A stretch of 64,000 nt of DNA from Aurelia coerulea (taxonomy: Eukaryota; Cnidaria; Scyphozoa; Semaeostomeae; Ulmaridae): assembly GCA_039566865.1 (NCBI GenBank), contig CM076959.1, positions 18,956,501 to 19,020,500 of the forward strand. Direction: 5' to 3'. Below are positions 11,901 to 23,300 of this stretch, piece after piece. The notes beneath the pieces were generated by a model. That model saw only the letters and a program-made list of their open reading frames with translations. It made no database searches and had not been told where the DNA came from. The position numbers were made by a program, and so were the translations under genes. Each line of letters opens with the position of its first letter. Positions within the stretch are counted from its first letter, which is position 1.

Positions 11901-14502
11901 GATTGCAAACTAAATGAATGTTAAGGATAATTACATCAATAACGTGTATCAATTCTTAAAGATTATCAAAGGTTTTACCAGCAAGAAAAACACTGAAAAT
12001 CCTTTCTTTGCATCAAATTTACAAGTGTTACAACCTGTACCAAAATACAAGGCTAACTTGGTCTTGTACATACCAAGTTTTAGCCTTGTATAATAAATTA
12101 TGCCCTTGTCTTAACCTTTGAAGAAAATTTGAGGCTATCATTAAGATTCCAAGTTACAACAAGTCTAACACAAGGTTTCCATTAGGATAATTAAAATTTT
12201 TTAAGCCATTTACAAGGTTACAGCAAGGTTTTTTCTAGGCTAGATTAAGGTTACAAGGCCATAATACAAAGCTTGCACATGGCTATTACCTGGCCTTGCA
12301 TTTTCGTACAGGAAGACTTTTATGACAGACTTTATATTGCTTTATGAGAATAGAGAAGAAGGCATACGTGCATATCACCAAAACAAAATTTCCAAAGATT
12401 TCTTCACATTTTGATAACAATTCTTACTAAGTGGTATGACAGACTAAGACTTTCAAACAAGAGTTCTTAAGAACTGAAAAATTTGATTCAGAATTTTCAA
12501 AAATTCTTGTGATTGAAAAGAGTGTTAACACATGCAAGGCCTGCATGCACATGCATATATATGCATGCAATAATGGTCAATTGGAATCAGCCAAAGAATT
12601 GCATATTCCTGCCTGTAGTAAGCAGTGTGTCACTGTGAAACTAAATACAAAATTTACGGTTACAAATCTCATGAATTTCACAAAAGATTGAAAAGGATAC
12701 AATATATAAACAAACATGAATCCCATGACAACGTGTATGAAATAATCATCTTTGTAATTTGATAAAACTCTACCAAGATCTTTTGCATTTTCAATATTTT
12801 TTGGCAACTTTAATTTTTCTTTGTCCAAGCTAAAAGATAAAATTGTGATATCAATGATAAATTATACCTTTACACTAAAAATTAAAACATTTTCAAGACA
12901 TAAAGTAAACAAATATTATTACATTATTACAAAATTAAAACATAAACAAGTATTATTAGATGTTTTAATGTACAATATAGCAAGAACTTCAACAGTTAAA
13001 TGAAGTAAACCAAAGGTTAAAGACAGCATCCAGAACATCAGAAAAATTGAACACTTATCAGCATAGGGCTCAAATCTTTCAAATCTTTAAAATGTGGGTA
13101 CAAAATTCTATGAAATTTTTCTTTGAATTTAATGGCTTGAAAGGAACTTATAGTACTTTGCTGCAAATCTGCAAGGAAATTTTATGATATCTTTGATTTT
13201 TTTCAAAATGGCGGCAATTTAATTATTTTTGAAAAAATTGATGACAAATTTTGAAAAATTTTAACTCATTGTAAATCTTAAAACCAATAGAGGAAAAATG
13301 ATATTAACTTTGAGAAAACCATAGTTTATGGAGGTCTACAACATGGTGGGAAGCAGAAATCTGTATCTTATCTGGTTTAGGATTTAGAACTTTGATGACG
13401 TCATAGCCTCAAATTTAATTAAAGGAATTGAGTCCATATAAATAGCTGAGCATTAACGCTTTGCTGACAAACTGCTGATGGCCCTTTGTTATCGCACAAT
13501 TGTGCTAAAGTCATTAGTAGTGGAGATCAAAGACTTCTTAATCCTTGTTTTTATATGGACTCAATTCCTTTAATGCAGCGATTTTGAAACTAATCAAGAT
13601 ATCAATAAATTTCCATGGCAGATTCACAGCCAAAAACCTGTAATAGAATTTTATACTGGCCTTTTTAAAGATTTGAGCCCTATGTTACACTAATCTATCT
13701 TTTGATGAAGTTTGACTTTCCATATACATTTCAAAGATATGAATAAAGTGAAAAGAAAGCATCTTACCTGCTCATTTGAGGGAACTTGAGATATACAAAT
13801 GCTAGAAATCCCAAAGAACAAAGAAACGTAAAGAGAATCAGTAGCAGTGATCGCCTTGTTTCACCTAAAATGAGAAAAGAATACGGAGAGTACAGTATGT
13901 TAGAGTGTTGTTTGCAAGATTGAGCAAGGTCTGCACGGGTAAAATGGATGAAGGCTGGGCTAAATGGGTAATTTTGATTCCTGAAAGATGGTTGATTGTG
14001 AACTGTTCAATCAACATTTACTTCTTCAAACTAAAGGGGGTATTTCTGTAGCTAAGCTAGAGAAAATCTTTTTATCAGAAGAATATTATGAAATCTATTC
14101 ATAGCCCATTTTAGTCCAGTAGACCCTATTAAGTAGTGTTTCATTGTTTGCACAAAAGAAGAAAATAGACAATGTAACCATGTTAATGTACGTCGTCGTC
14201 GTGTTTCGTGTAGATTAACCTATTATGAAAATTTCTCAAAAATGTTATGTAGCAAGCCCTCTTGTCTCTGCTGTCATTGTTTCAGCAGACAGGGCCTGTT
14301 TTGCTTCAGAACATCTCGCCTTACTTTGAGATATATATCCTAAAAATTCAGTTATACCTGCATCACTTTCATCATCACTATTCGAGTCCACGACACCATT
14401 TATTTCAGCACTCTGACCTTTCAATTGGCTGTCATTTTGATTTAGGCCCATTCTGCTTTCGTTGGCAAGCGGGGGTCTTTTCTTTATTTCAGATACCACC
14501 AT
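8746..14502 (-). CDS. TMEM41B: TMEM41B, VTT/DedA-fold ER lipid scramblase (7 exons)
   Basis: The exons 14358-14502, 13768-13864, 12701-12829, 11816-11909, 10854-10958, 10265-10403 and 8746-8915 join with matching phases (1,2,2,0,0,1) into 292 codons plus stop; vertebrate TMEM41B is about 291 aa. The family core is unmistakable: LGRVLSNYKDDYF, FAIPGSIFLSILSGF, FPFPLALFLVCLCSSLGASF, IFLRITPLLPNWFIN and GVAPPSF. The known family role is phospholipid scrambling in the ER membrane, needed for autophagosome growth and lipid mobilisation, partnered with VMP1. The N-terminal 48 residues are polar and diverged. The start is the first true ATG in frame (14502); a second Met lies at codon 18 (RMGLNQ). 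Introns are filled with TIR elements. Confidence 0.95.
8972..9430. mobile_element. Non-autonomous hAT-type element
   Basis: 15-bp terminal inverted repeats CAGGACCGTCGAGAG / CAGGGCCGTCGAGAG, flanked by a perfect 8-bp direct repeat TACATAAA (8964-8971 and 9431-9438). The CAGGG-type end and the 8-bp duplication are hAT hallmarks. The GC-rich flanks with a run of G contrast with the AT-rich surroundings. It lies in TMEM41B intron 6. Confidence 0.85.
9492..9585. mobile_element. GTCTCAAAT palindromic MITE, diverged copy
   Basis: Ends CTGTCTCAAAATAGATTT and complement ATTTGAGACCGACT. The termini match the MITE copies at 44213, 52636 and 63472. The rest of the intron (9586-10264) holds a weak inverted pair (GTTTAAAT...TTGCCGTGTT against its complement near 10155-10185) and no coding sequence. 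Confidence 0.5.
10265..10403 (-). CDS. TMEM41B: TMEM41B exon 6
   Basis: Phase 0 in, phase 1 out. Encodes VDHHRKDILNYMIFLRITPL, then LPNWFINVTAPVLNVPL and FFLGTFIG, the second re-entrant half of the VTT domain with the conserved Arg of FLRITP. Confidence 0.95.
10854..10958 (-). CDS. TMEM41B: TMEM41B exon 5
   Basis: 35 codons, phase 0-0: CSSLGASFCYTLSALVGKQL, then VKKYFPVRIKEWQAH. It matches the family segment C-S-G-L-G-A-S-F-C-Y. Donor GTAAGT. Confidence 0.95.
11045..11572. mobile_element. Long-palindrome GCATAGGTTCC element, copy 2
   Basis: Ends GCATAGGTTCC and GGAACCTATGC. The flanking direct repeat is TGAGAACTGTA, a perfect 11 bp (11034-11044 and 11573-11583). It sits in TMEM41B intron 4. 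Confidence 0.8.
11816..11909 (-). CDS. TMEM41B: TMEM41B exon 4
   Basis: Phase 2 in, phase 0 out: (F)LQSFAIPGSIFLSILSGF, then LFPFPLALFLVCL. This is the most conserved membrane segment of the family, nearly identical to vertebrate TMEM41B. Confidence 0.96.
12034..12312. mobile_element. TIR element CCTGTACCAAAATACAAGGC
   Basis: Twenty-base terminal inverted repeats (CCTGTACCAAAATACAAGGC at 12034; complement ending at 12312) with two mismatches. The interior is rich in CAAGG/CCTTG phrases. Located in TMEM41B intron 3. Confidence 0.65.
12701..12829 (-). CDS. TMEM41B: TMEM41B exon 3
   Basis: Phase 2 in and out. Encodes LDKEKLKLPKNIENAKDLGR, then VLSNYKDDYFIHVVMGFMFVYI. It corresponds to the family segment with DDAKALGKVLSKYKD. 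The donor is GTATCC, weaker than the others. Confidence 0.93.
13061..13685. mobile_element. Long-palindrome element, GCATAGGGCTC subfamily, copy 3
   Basis: Ends GCATAGGGCTCAAATC and GATTTGAGCCCTATGT. The flanks ACACTTATCA (13051-13060) and ACACTAATCT (13087 after the 3' end, about 13687-13696) look like a mutated 10-bp target duplication. A TTAA element (13423-13569) is inserted inside it. Located in TMEM41B intron 2. Confidence 0.65.
13423..13569. mobile_element. TTAA-flanked TIR element, copy 2, nested
   Basis: AGGAATTGAGTCCATATAAA and complement TTATATGGACTCAATTCCT, flanked by TTAA (13419-13422, 13570-13573). It is a shorter relative of 7436-7691, inserted into the palindrome element 13061-13685. 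Confidence 0.6.
13768..13864 (-). CDS. TMEM41B: TMEM41B exon 2 (first membrane span)
   Basis: Phase 1 in, phase 2 out: (G)ETRRSLLLILFTFLCSLG, then FLAFVYLKFPQMS. A basic ETRR precedes a hydrophobic span, and FPQ matches the family's K-N-F-P-Q. Confidence 0.93.
14358..14502 (-). CDS. TMEM41B: TMEM41B exon 1
   Basis: ATG at 14502-14500. MVVSEIKKRPPLANESRMGL starts a polar, Ser/Asp-rich cytosolic N-terminus (VVDSNSDDESDAG). Phase 1 exit at GTATAACT, a weak donor. The assignment rests on phase continuity with exon 2 and on the total length; the sequence itself is not conserved. Confidence 0.8.
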
Positions 14503-15724
14503 ATTACAAAAGTATGGCACGTCCAATTACTTTGAGAAAAAGCCTGGTACTAAGCTGGATCTTTTACTATGATGATTCGCATTCAAGTTCGTTCTTGTTC
14601 GATAAACTTTTATATTAAATTAAATTTCATCATCTCGTACGTTCCTTCCAAAGTTGAAGTGAAGTGAAGCGGCCATTTTGAATTCAAAGCGAGGCAAAGT
14701 ACGAGTAACGGAAAACATGCACTAAACTTTGATTGGCTGAAAAAAATTCGACACACCTTCAAGAAACGGCCAATCAAGTTGCATAGAAGTGTCTGTTTCA
14801 ACACGATCTGGTCACGTTGCTCGACAAAGACCGACAAGACTGATCCATAAATGAAATTAAAAGTCAAAGATCTCGAAAGATTAATAATTTCAAAAATTCA
14901 CTTATCAATGATAAATTCTCAACCAATTTCGGGCTAATTTGGACCAATATGGACTTGTCTAAAAGTTTCTGGAAGTAAGACTGAAATGTTTTCTGAGCAC
15001 TAGGGCTTACTTTCAATTCTTCAGTCAACAACCAAGAAAAACAAACTCACTACAGAACATCAATTATAAAAATTCATTTGTTTACAAAAATATGAAATCG
15101 ATTAGAGCTAAATCATATTACGAAAAAACCACAAAACTTACACAAATCACTTCAAAACTTAAATATTGCTGGTAACTCATATTTCCACCAGTCACAAAAA
15201 TACCATAGATCTTTAAAACAAGACAATCCGAGCAACTATATCAAAATAGGTGTATGTGGGCGATTTCTCTGTTAACTGTATGTCAGCAGATGCTTATTGC
15301 TATTAATTAAGGGTGCTCAATTCTCTCCTTTGGCTTGCACATTGACATTCTAAAAATTTTGCAGCGAATCTTCATGCATAACACGCAGGATTATGGATTA
15401 TGGCAGGATTATGGAGACATTTTTACTCCTATATGCCATTTGGTTTATTCCATAAGACCCGGCCTAGCAATGCAATTAGTTATGACCCATAAGGCCCCTT
15501 ATTAGCGGCCTTGCTAATGTATTTGAAATTTAAAGAAAAATTAACTTCCTTCTACAGCTGATCAAATGCTTTGCCGTGTGGTACATTGTCAAGGCATGTG
15601 ATGGATTATCTACTATTACGCTACCGTAGAAATAGTCGATTAGCAATATATTTTAGCGACTTGCTCTAACAAAACTATAGGTATTAATCAACCAACCAAC
15701 CAACCAACCAATCAACGAACCAAC

Positions 15725-15759
<35 letters not shown>

Positions 15760-16579
15760 CCAACCAACCAACTCCTAAATCTTTCTCTAAACATTGTTCG
15801 ATTTGAACTACATCTATTCATCTTTTATGATCATTAATTGCTTGCCATTTTGATCACAACTAAGGAAGTTCATCACTTGTCTGTTCAGCAAAACTATGAA
15901 TAACACAGGTTCGGATTTACTCTGGATACTAAAAAGTCCCAGGTGATGCTACAAGTATGTCAACATTCGCTTTTAAAAATTACTTCAGACAAGAGTATCT
16001 TGCAGTTTTTAAACACCGGCCAAATGTCAGTCTATCTGAATACAAAAATATTTCTCTTTGCATTTTCTGTAATCTATATATACAAAATAATATATCCACA
16101 TTCTCCTCTGGAATTCTGTCCTTTACGGATTTGTGGCGTTCAGATGAAAACTTATTACAGTAGTTTCCCTCATATAAGAAACAAGAATTTAAGAAACACA
16201 GACCCTGATTTTCAAAATAATACTATTTTATAAGAAACTAGTACAGGTCTGAAAGGTTTCTTATTTAACAAAACCAAGCAAAAAACACCTTCCTGGAATA
16301 ATCATATCATTTCCTGGAAGTGAAAATTTACAAATGCAAATGAAAATAATGTTTTTTTCATCACAATCATAAAGCTTGTGTCTGAGTATAGTGGATTGAT
16401 AGTGCATGATTTTTGTAATAAGAAACTTTACCCTGATTTGAATTTACCTCATTTTATAAGAAACATGTCAGACCTGAAATTGGAAAGGTTGTTTCTTATT
16501 AGTACGAATTAGATTAGAACTTCTCCTCAGCTTCTAAATATTTCGTCAGGATAATCTTTGCAAAGCAAAAACCACCTTC
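14503..16579. other. TMEM41B upstream region and intergenic DNA
   Basis: No exon was recognised. It holds the TMEM41B promoter (not delimited), a CCAA/TCAA simple repeat at 15687-15772, and, from 16240 to 16500, several inverted copies of the phrase TTTCTTATAA / TTATAAGAAAC that mark degraded TIR elements of the type also seen at 33.9-34.25 kb. Confidence 0.5.
15687..15772. repeat. CCAA/TCAA microsatellite
   Basis: Uninterrupted tetranucleotide array alternating ACCA and ATCA units. Confidence 0.9.
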
Positions 16580-17397
16580 CTAATCATCTCTAACAGTAAT
16601 ATCATCTATTTTCTTCAATTCATCTCTATTCAGAGTTCGTGAAAACAATTTTCTATGTAGATTTTCTTGACGAATTGGTCTTTTAGATACAATATCCCGT
16701 AGATGTTCACCGGCCCTTCCTTTCACTGAGTTCAAATATTCATCTAACGGTGAAGCATTCCCTCCGACCTCATCTGCAATATTCTTCAATAATTCTGAGA
16801 TCACCATATTGCCTTTCTGATGATCATCTACAGCCTCGGTTGGACTTATCAGGCTCTGCAAAACTTCTTCACTACTCCCTTCAATCCTGGATTTTCCAAG
16901 TTTTCCTTTGTTTATCATCGCACGCCTTCTTGCACTGTTAATCAGACTACGGTCCCCAGCTTTCCAACGATCCTTAGGCCATTCCAGTTTTGCTAAATAA
17001 CTTGCAATCGTTGCCCAGTTCTCATTTGGATATAATGATTTCTTGATCATAGGGAGGCTGGCTCTGTTGTTGCCATGGGAATGCCAGCTATCCTTGTGTC
17101 TAGGGCCTAAATCGATCTTTTCTTTTCTTTCTGCCATGCTAGAAAAGATGTTTGTTCTTTTGGAGATGTTGTTGTCTGAATTATTGCTTATTCTTGATTT
17201 TCTGGCTTTGTTTCTTCCAATATTACTGGTCTTTTTGGACCCCTTTCTTCTATATACGCGACCTTGATGTGAAACCTTTCCACCTCTCTTATAGAATTCA
17301 GGAGAGCCTTCATCATCGCCTGTCAACATCGAAGCCATTGTGTCACCAACCAATGGGGTTGCTTCAAGCTCTGAATAATGCAAAGAATCGAAGTTTA
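16580..17397 (-). CDS. PA14 gene, terminal exon (basic tail, stop)
   Basis: Phase-1 entry after GAACTTACAG; 271 residues to TAG at 16582-16580. It starts (V)NFDSLHYSELEATPLVG. A very basic segment follows (YKRGGKVSHQGRVYRRKGSK, then KARKSR), then a mixed charged region ending DELKKIDDITVRDD. Several dibasic sites (RR, KK, KR) could be processed if secreted; that is inference. No known domain is recognised. Confidence 0.75.
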
Positions 17398-20300
17398 CTG
17401 TAAGTTCGGCCAGGCATCAATAAAGGTGGACAATAAATTTCTGATGCTTTTTCCTAATCTCTGGTGTTTGCAGGGTGTATTTTTTAATTAAAGAATTATC
17501 AAAACTTTGGCGTTGTTAAAAAGAAATATTTAGATGCTAATGCGAAAAACATACATTAACAATCATGTAGTCTTCTCAGGCAAGATGATAGGTCTATGAA
17601 ATCTCAAACCTTTGCTACGTTCCAAACGTAACCAACTCTTTCATGGCCACGTAACTAAGCAGCAACTAAGCTTAGGACAAAAGGGGACAGGCCGCCTTTA
17701 ACAGTTGTTACAGATGTTAAAAGGTGGAAAAAAGTTACAATTCTTCTTCAGTAAGATTGTTCTTTGCATTAATCTTATAAACCCCAGAATAGACCTTTTA
17801 GCTATTCTACAAAAGAGCCTGGATCGAGCGTTATTTTTATACATCTTTATACGCCAGGTCGATAGAGTGGCGTTAGAGCTTCTATCACTATTGTGCACAT
17901 TTGAAGATTCTACAAAATGTAGCAAAATACCGTTCGATTCTGATTCTTTTGAGAATAGCTAAAAGGTCTATTGTCCTTTAAAGGTGGGACATTATTGTAT
18001 CTTGTTACCTAAGTACACGGACTACAATTAATTACCTTGAGTAATTTGCAATGGAAAATTGCCAGCAGCCATTCCATTAGTACTGGTCGGCCAACCATCA
18101 TTCTGAGGAGAATATCCCGTCTTAGATAACTGCTTCAATCCAGCTAAATCCAGATCAAGGATATCATAATCCGAAACATGATTAATCGGAACATGGTGCG
18201 ATACTTTCAAATCAGGTTCCATAGGGGGTGTGGGGTGCTCTTCATTCACAGGGCGTCCAACTGCATGAAATATATCCAAGTTATTGGATGTGTCGCTACC
18301 TTGCATTAGTTGAGTTGCGCGTGCATTTGCTTTGTTTATTTCTGCCAAGTTACCAACAACGGTCACAGGTTGCCCTTCAGTCATGAGGGATGTTTGAACT
18401 GGGAGTTTTTGGGTTGTCAGTTGATTTGCCACTGGCTGTTGAGCAGGATGGGGTTGGGTTGCAGCATCTGATAAGAACAACGTTAGAGAGTAATAAGCAA
18501 GGGCAAATGTTGTAAAATAAAAGAGTGGCAGAGCGGCTTAAACGGTTTCCGTCAGGTGATTGAAGTTACGCTCGGTCGAGTGAGGTCAAATTCCGGATGG
18601 GTGCCCTCTCGGAGGAATGAACTCGCAACTCACTTCGCAGTCCTTCGGAAGGGACATTAAACCACGGGTTATTGTAGTTTGGCGATGAAATTTTTCAAAA
18701 AATCTTTTCTCAGCAATTAAAACTGATTGCCACTGATTATTGCTAAGAAGGTGAGTTTTAGATTGTACTTGATACAGTGTGAATTTCGTCAACATCTTGC
18801 TTTCAGAAAATTTTTCAGGAAATTTGTAACCTCAGGGGATACCTTTTTGTCCATTCTGCATATAAATACCGGGTGGGCCATAAAAAGTAACCCCTCAACC
18901 TCGTTCCCAAGGGTATCTGTTGTTTTCAATAGGAGGCTAGACCTCAACAGATACCCTTGGGACCGGTTTACAAATTTTGTAAATTTTTGATCGGAATAAT
19001 TAGCATAATTTGGCAGACAGCGGGTCCTTTCGAATCCCATATTCGACAATTTCGAAATGTAGATTCCATGGTTCGAACACCACTCATTGTATCCAGAGCC
19101 ATTCGAATGTTCTTTATTTCGACCGAACGCCAGGTTTTGAAGGCGAGAAACTTCTTTTGTTTCGAAAAGAGCCAATCAAATAGCAGAAGAGCCTAACAGG
19201 CTCCAGGGTCAATGTAGGCGTTGAAGTTTACGGAAAACCTTCATTGTCACTGGGTACGAGGTTGGTAACCCCTAAGATAAAGATATTTCTGAAAAGCTCC
19301 CTGAATGTAAGATTTTTATCAAATCTATGTGGCACAAAGTACGAACCATACCTCTTGAATGAAAGTTACCTCTTTCCCAAATCTCCTTTCTCTGCAACAA
19401 CAGCTGATAATGAAATGATATTCACTCAAATTTTTTATCTTAGGGGCTACTTTTCTTTAGCCCACCCGTTCATTGCAATGCAAATGTCAAACTTACCGAT
19501 AGGAAGACCCCCATCAGACGTATGTGATCCAAATATCGCATTAGAAAACGGATTTTGCTCCATGACTTGTAAATTCCCTCCTGAATCTCCAGCTACTTTA
19601 ATCCCGTCACTATTTTCAATCTTAGGCGGCGGTTTAGGCTTGCTGAGCTCAGCGAGAATTGAATGCGCTTCTTCTGCGGGAATCTGCGTCAACAACTGAC
19701 TCTCAAAGTCCTGCCCCTTTGATATGGTACCCAGTGCATCCATCGTGTCAACGAGGCTGTCTTCTGAAGCAAACGAATTCGGGGCGGCTGGGTGTAACGG
19801 ATTCATACTAGCAACATTATTTCCATGGGCGTGGTTTTGGGAGTATCCTTTCAAAGCGTTTAATATATCGTTATCAGTAAGCTTCCCATTAGATTTCAAA
19901 CGAATGATTTTGATTTTACCATGCCCGTTAAATTTGTTCAATAGTTTTTCAAGCCTAGCTTCATCTGTAGCTTCCTTAGGCTCTTTTAGCGTGTCACCAC
20001 CGCCAACTGAAGGAACTTTCTCCTCAACCTTAGCAGTTAGCTTACTCCCGACCCCTTTAGTCGCTTTGATAAGCTTACTAACAGATTTATGCAATTTGTT
20101 TATCTCATTTTGTGTTGGCTCTGACATTTCTTCATCCAAATCAACTGATGGTGTTCTTGCTGGTTGTTGATCTTTCAAATTATGAAATATTTTATGAGAA
20201 GTCTCAGGGCCTATATCCATCTCCAAATCATCGCTTGCTGTCGTTCCCTTATATCGTCCAGCCTCAGCACTGCTGAAGGACTGATGCAAATCATCCCAAC

Positions 20301-23300
20301 CATGAACGATTTTTGATGGCTGGTGTTTACTTGTTTTGTTTACTTTAGGAGCGTCGAGATCGTTGTTGCTGTTGTCTTTGATGTCAGCATCTTCGATTGC
20401 ATCACTTGGATTTTCAGGTTCTGGTTTTGGTTTAGCGGTATCGTCCGATCTGAAAGTGCACGGTGGGTCTTTCAAATGAGTTTCTTGCTCATCTGGAATC
20501 AGAATTCATAGATTATTTCAAGAATATTTCAGGAAACATTCAAAACTGCTGCAGGATACCATGGGTGAGAGGAAACAAAATGTTTATTTTTTGATAAAAT
20601 GTATTAACAAATCGTCCCTGTGTCTTTTATTCTTGCAATTTACTCGAAGCATGATGAAATCAACTCCCAAATTCAAATCTGTATACAGGACACAGATTTA
20701 GGCCGTTACAGATTTGAATTTGGGAGTTGATTTGAGCATGCTGCGAGTAAATTGCAGGCGAAAACAACGAGAATAAAAGACACAGGTATGATTTGCTTAT
20801 ACATTTTATTAAACAATAAACATCTTGTTTCCTCTCACCCATGAAGATACACACAAGATTGTTTAAAGATCATTTGCTTTGAAACTTGAATTAATTCCTA
20901 ACCACCAAAAATGCGCATGGCAATAGGTATCCCGCCTGTTGATCTGCTTTGAACTTCACCAGCTTTGCAAAAGGCTTAGACAAAAAGGGACAGTCCTCAG
21001 TTTCCTCAAAAATAATATAAGGGACCAACCTCGTTCCCAGGGTGTTCTGACGTCATACGCTGGTCACGAAGCCGAATGAACACCCTGGTACACTTGGCAT
21101 CAATCTTGCCAATATATGGCAAGATGCGCCCCATTATGGATTTGCAGTTTGCTAGGCAACGATAATCGACGAAAAATGGTCGTTGCTCTAGCGCTAATTC
21201 TGAAGTATATAAATTGAGAAATCAATAACAAACACTTTGAGGACTCTATTCTAGCCCTTTTTAAGGTATTTAATCATTAATCCGGGGTTAGCAAGTGCAT
21301 TTAGTAGGAAAACGAGCACAATCCATTTGGGTGGAAAAAGGGCCTAAGTTGAAATTTTCGAGAATTTCCCCCACAGCTTTGAAAATAGAATGGCTCGTTA
21401 TTCGGCGAATTTTGGAGATAAATTGGAGATTAAAAGTGTTTTAGTGAAAAAATACAGTTTTCCGTCGATTTTTGACATGCCGCGGCCGTTTGCTCCTCGC
21501 AAAACGGGGTTACGGCGTAAAACGGGGTAGGCCGAAATTATTCCCCATTTTTGGGGGGCGTGCGCTCTGCTTCTGGGGGCAATATTGAACCCCAAATTGC
21601 GTTATTAGACTCGCAGACGAATGGTTCCTTGAAAACTTTTTTCCGTTTTAAAATCGGGCGTGTAACCATGGAGCATCGACTCCAAACGCAACCTCGGGTC
21701 GGAAAATCGCAACATTTATTTTTCAACCCCCTGTTATGACGTCATAATGACCCCACCATTCCCTGAAACTCTGAAATTCGGATGCGCCGTGGTCCATTAC
21801 CCCTCTTAAACTCCTCACTTGCCCCATACACCCCATTGATTTCGTGAAATTACCGATTCAATAAAGGCCATTTTTGAATGGGAGCCAGTTATAATCTGAT
21901 TTTGCTATCGTTTTCGAATAGCCAATCAAATTGCCGAACGGCCTCTTGTATCCCAGAGTAGAGGTAGAGCAACGAACTCACTCTGGGGACGAGATTGAGA
22001 AGGGACAAGTATTCTTTCATTACCTCTAGGTTTGATTCTTAGATATTGTTGGGGAATAGGCCATTCGTTTTCACCATTAGGTAAAGTAACACCAATTGAA
22101 AAATGATCCAGTCCTGTGCCTGCTTTATGAAGTGCCTCAATGTAATATTGTTGTCCAATGTCAAGATGAATTGGAGATGATACTTGCTCATCTGGGTACC
22201 TTGGTAAGAAAAAGTGAAAAATAAAGGATAACTATAAGCATAATTTTAGTGGACATCTCAGTAAGACTGTTTTCAATCATAGCATAGGTTCCAAATCTTT
22301 AAAAAGGCTGGTGTAAAATTGAGTGACCTATTTCTTTGAACTGAATGACTTCAAAGAAACTTTAGCTAATTCTCTATGATTCTACCGTTGGAATGTTTTG
22401 AAATCTTCGATATTTTAAGAATTAGAGTGTTTTTCTTCTTTTTGAAGAACTCAAGAAAAATTAAAGAAAAAAACTTAAAACCATCGTAATTTCTAAACTG
22501 TTTGACGTAACATGAAATAATTTCGAAGAAAGCCATAGTTTATGAATGCCTACAATATGGTATCAAGCAAAAGTCTGTCACTCATCTGGTTTATGATTTA
22601 GAAATTTGATGACGTCAAATCCTCAAATGAGTTGAAATGTAAGATACGCTGTAATTTCGAAAAATATTCAAAATTTCTGAAAAGTCCAACGGTAGATTTA
22701 TAGATAAGTATCTAAAGTTTCTTTCAAGCCATTTAATCAGAAGAAATAGGTCATTGAATTTTACACCCACCTTTTTACGCCGAGATAAAGATTTGGAACC
22801 TATGCTCAGTAAGACTGTTTTCAATCAATTTTAGTGCAATGGTAAAACAGAAATTCACAATAAATTTCTTGCACCGAGGGAAACTTCATGACTAAATTTC
22901 AATCTCAGTGTCAGTTTTCAGTTTCATATGATTATCCATCAATCCTAAATACAAGCAATACAATTATTTACACTACAATTAAAAAAATATATACAGATCT
23001 TAACCAACAAATTACAAGTACTTAACATTACTACACTAAATGAATAAAAGAGAGGCACATTACAAAATTGTATTTAAGATTGACAGACTAAGGAGGAGCT
23101 CTCTAAATAGGTAAACTAATCAAGAGAGAGCCCCCCCCCATAAAAACAAGAAACTAAACTAATTTTAATAGTCTCGGTTTATCATCAATGGTTGATGCTG
23201 TTGGCAAATGTTAATGCACAATGTTCTTTAATTTATCATGGTCTTTGTCCGCATTATTTACAATGACGAAATCTGCTTACGAGTTCACAACTCTCTTTCC

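Noticed and set aside
18521..18610. Functional tRNA gene
   Set aside because: A- and B-box-like motifs are there, but the acceptor stem and the anticodon arm do not form; it is a SINE head.
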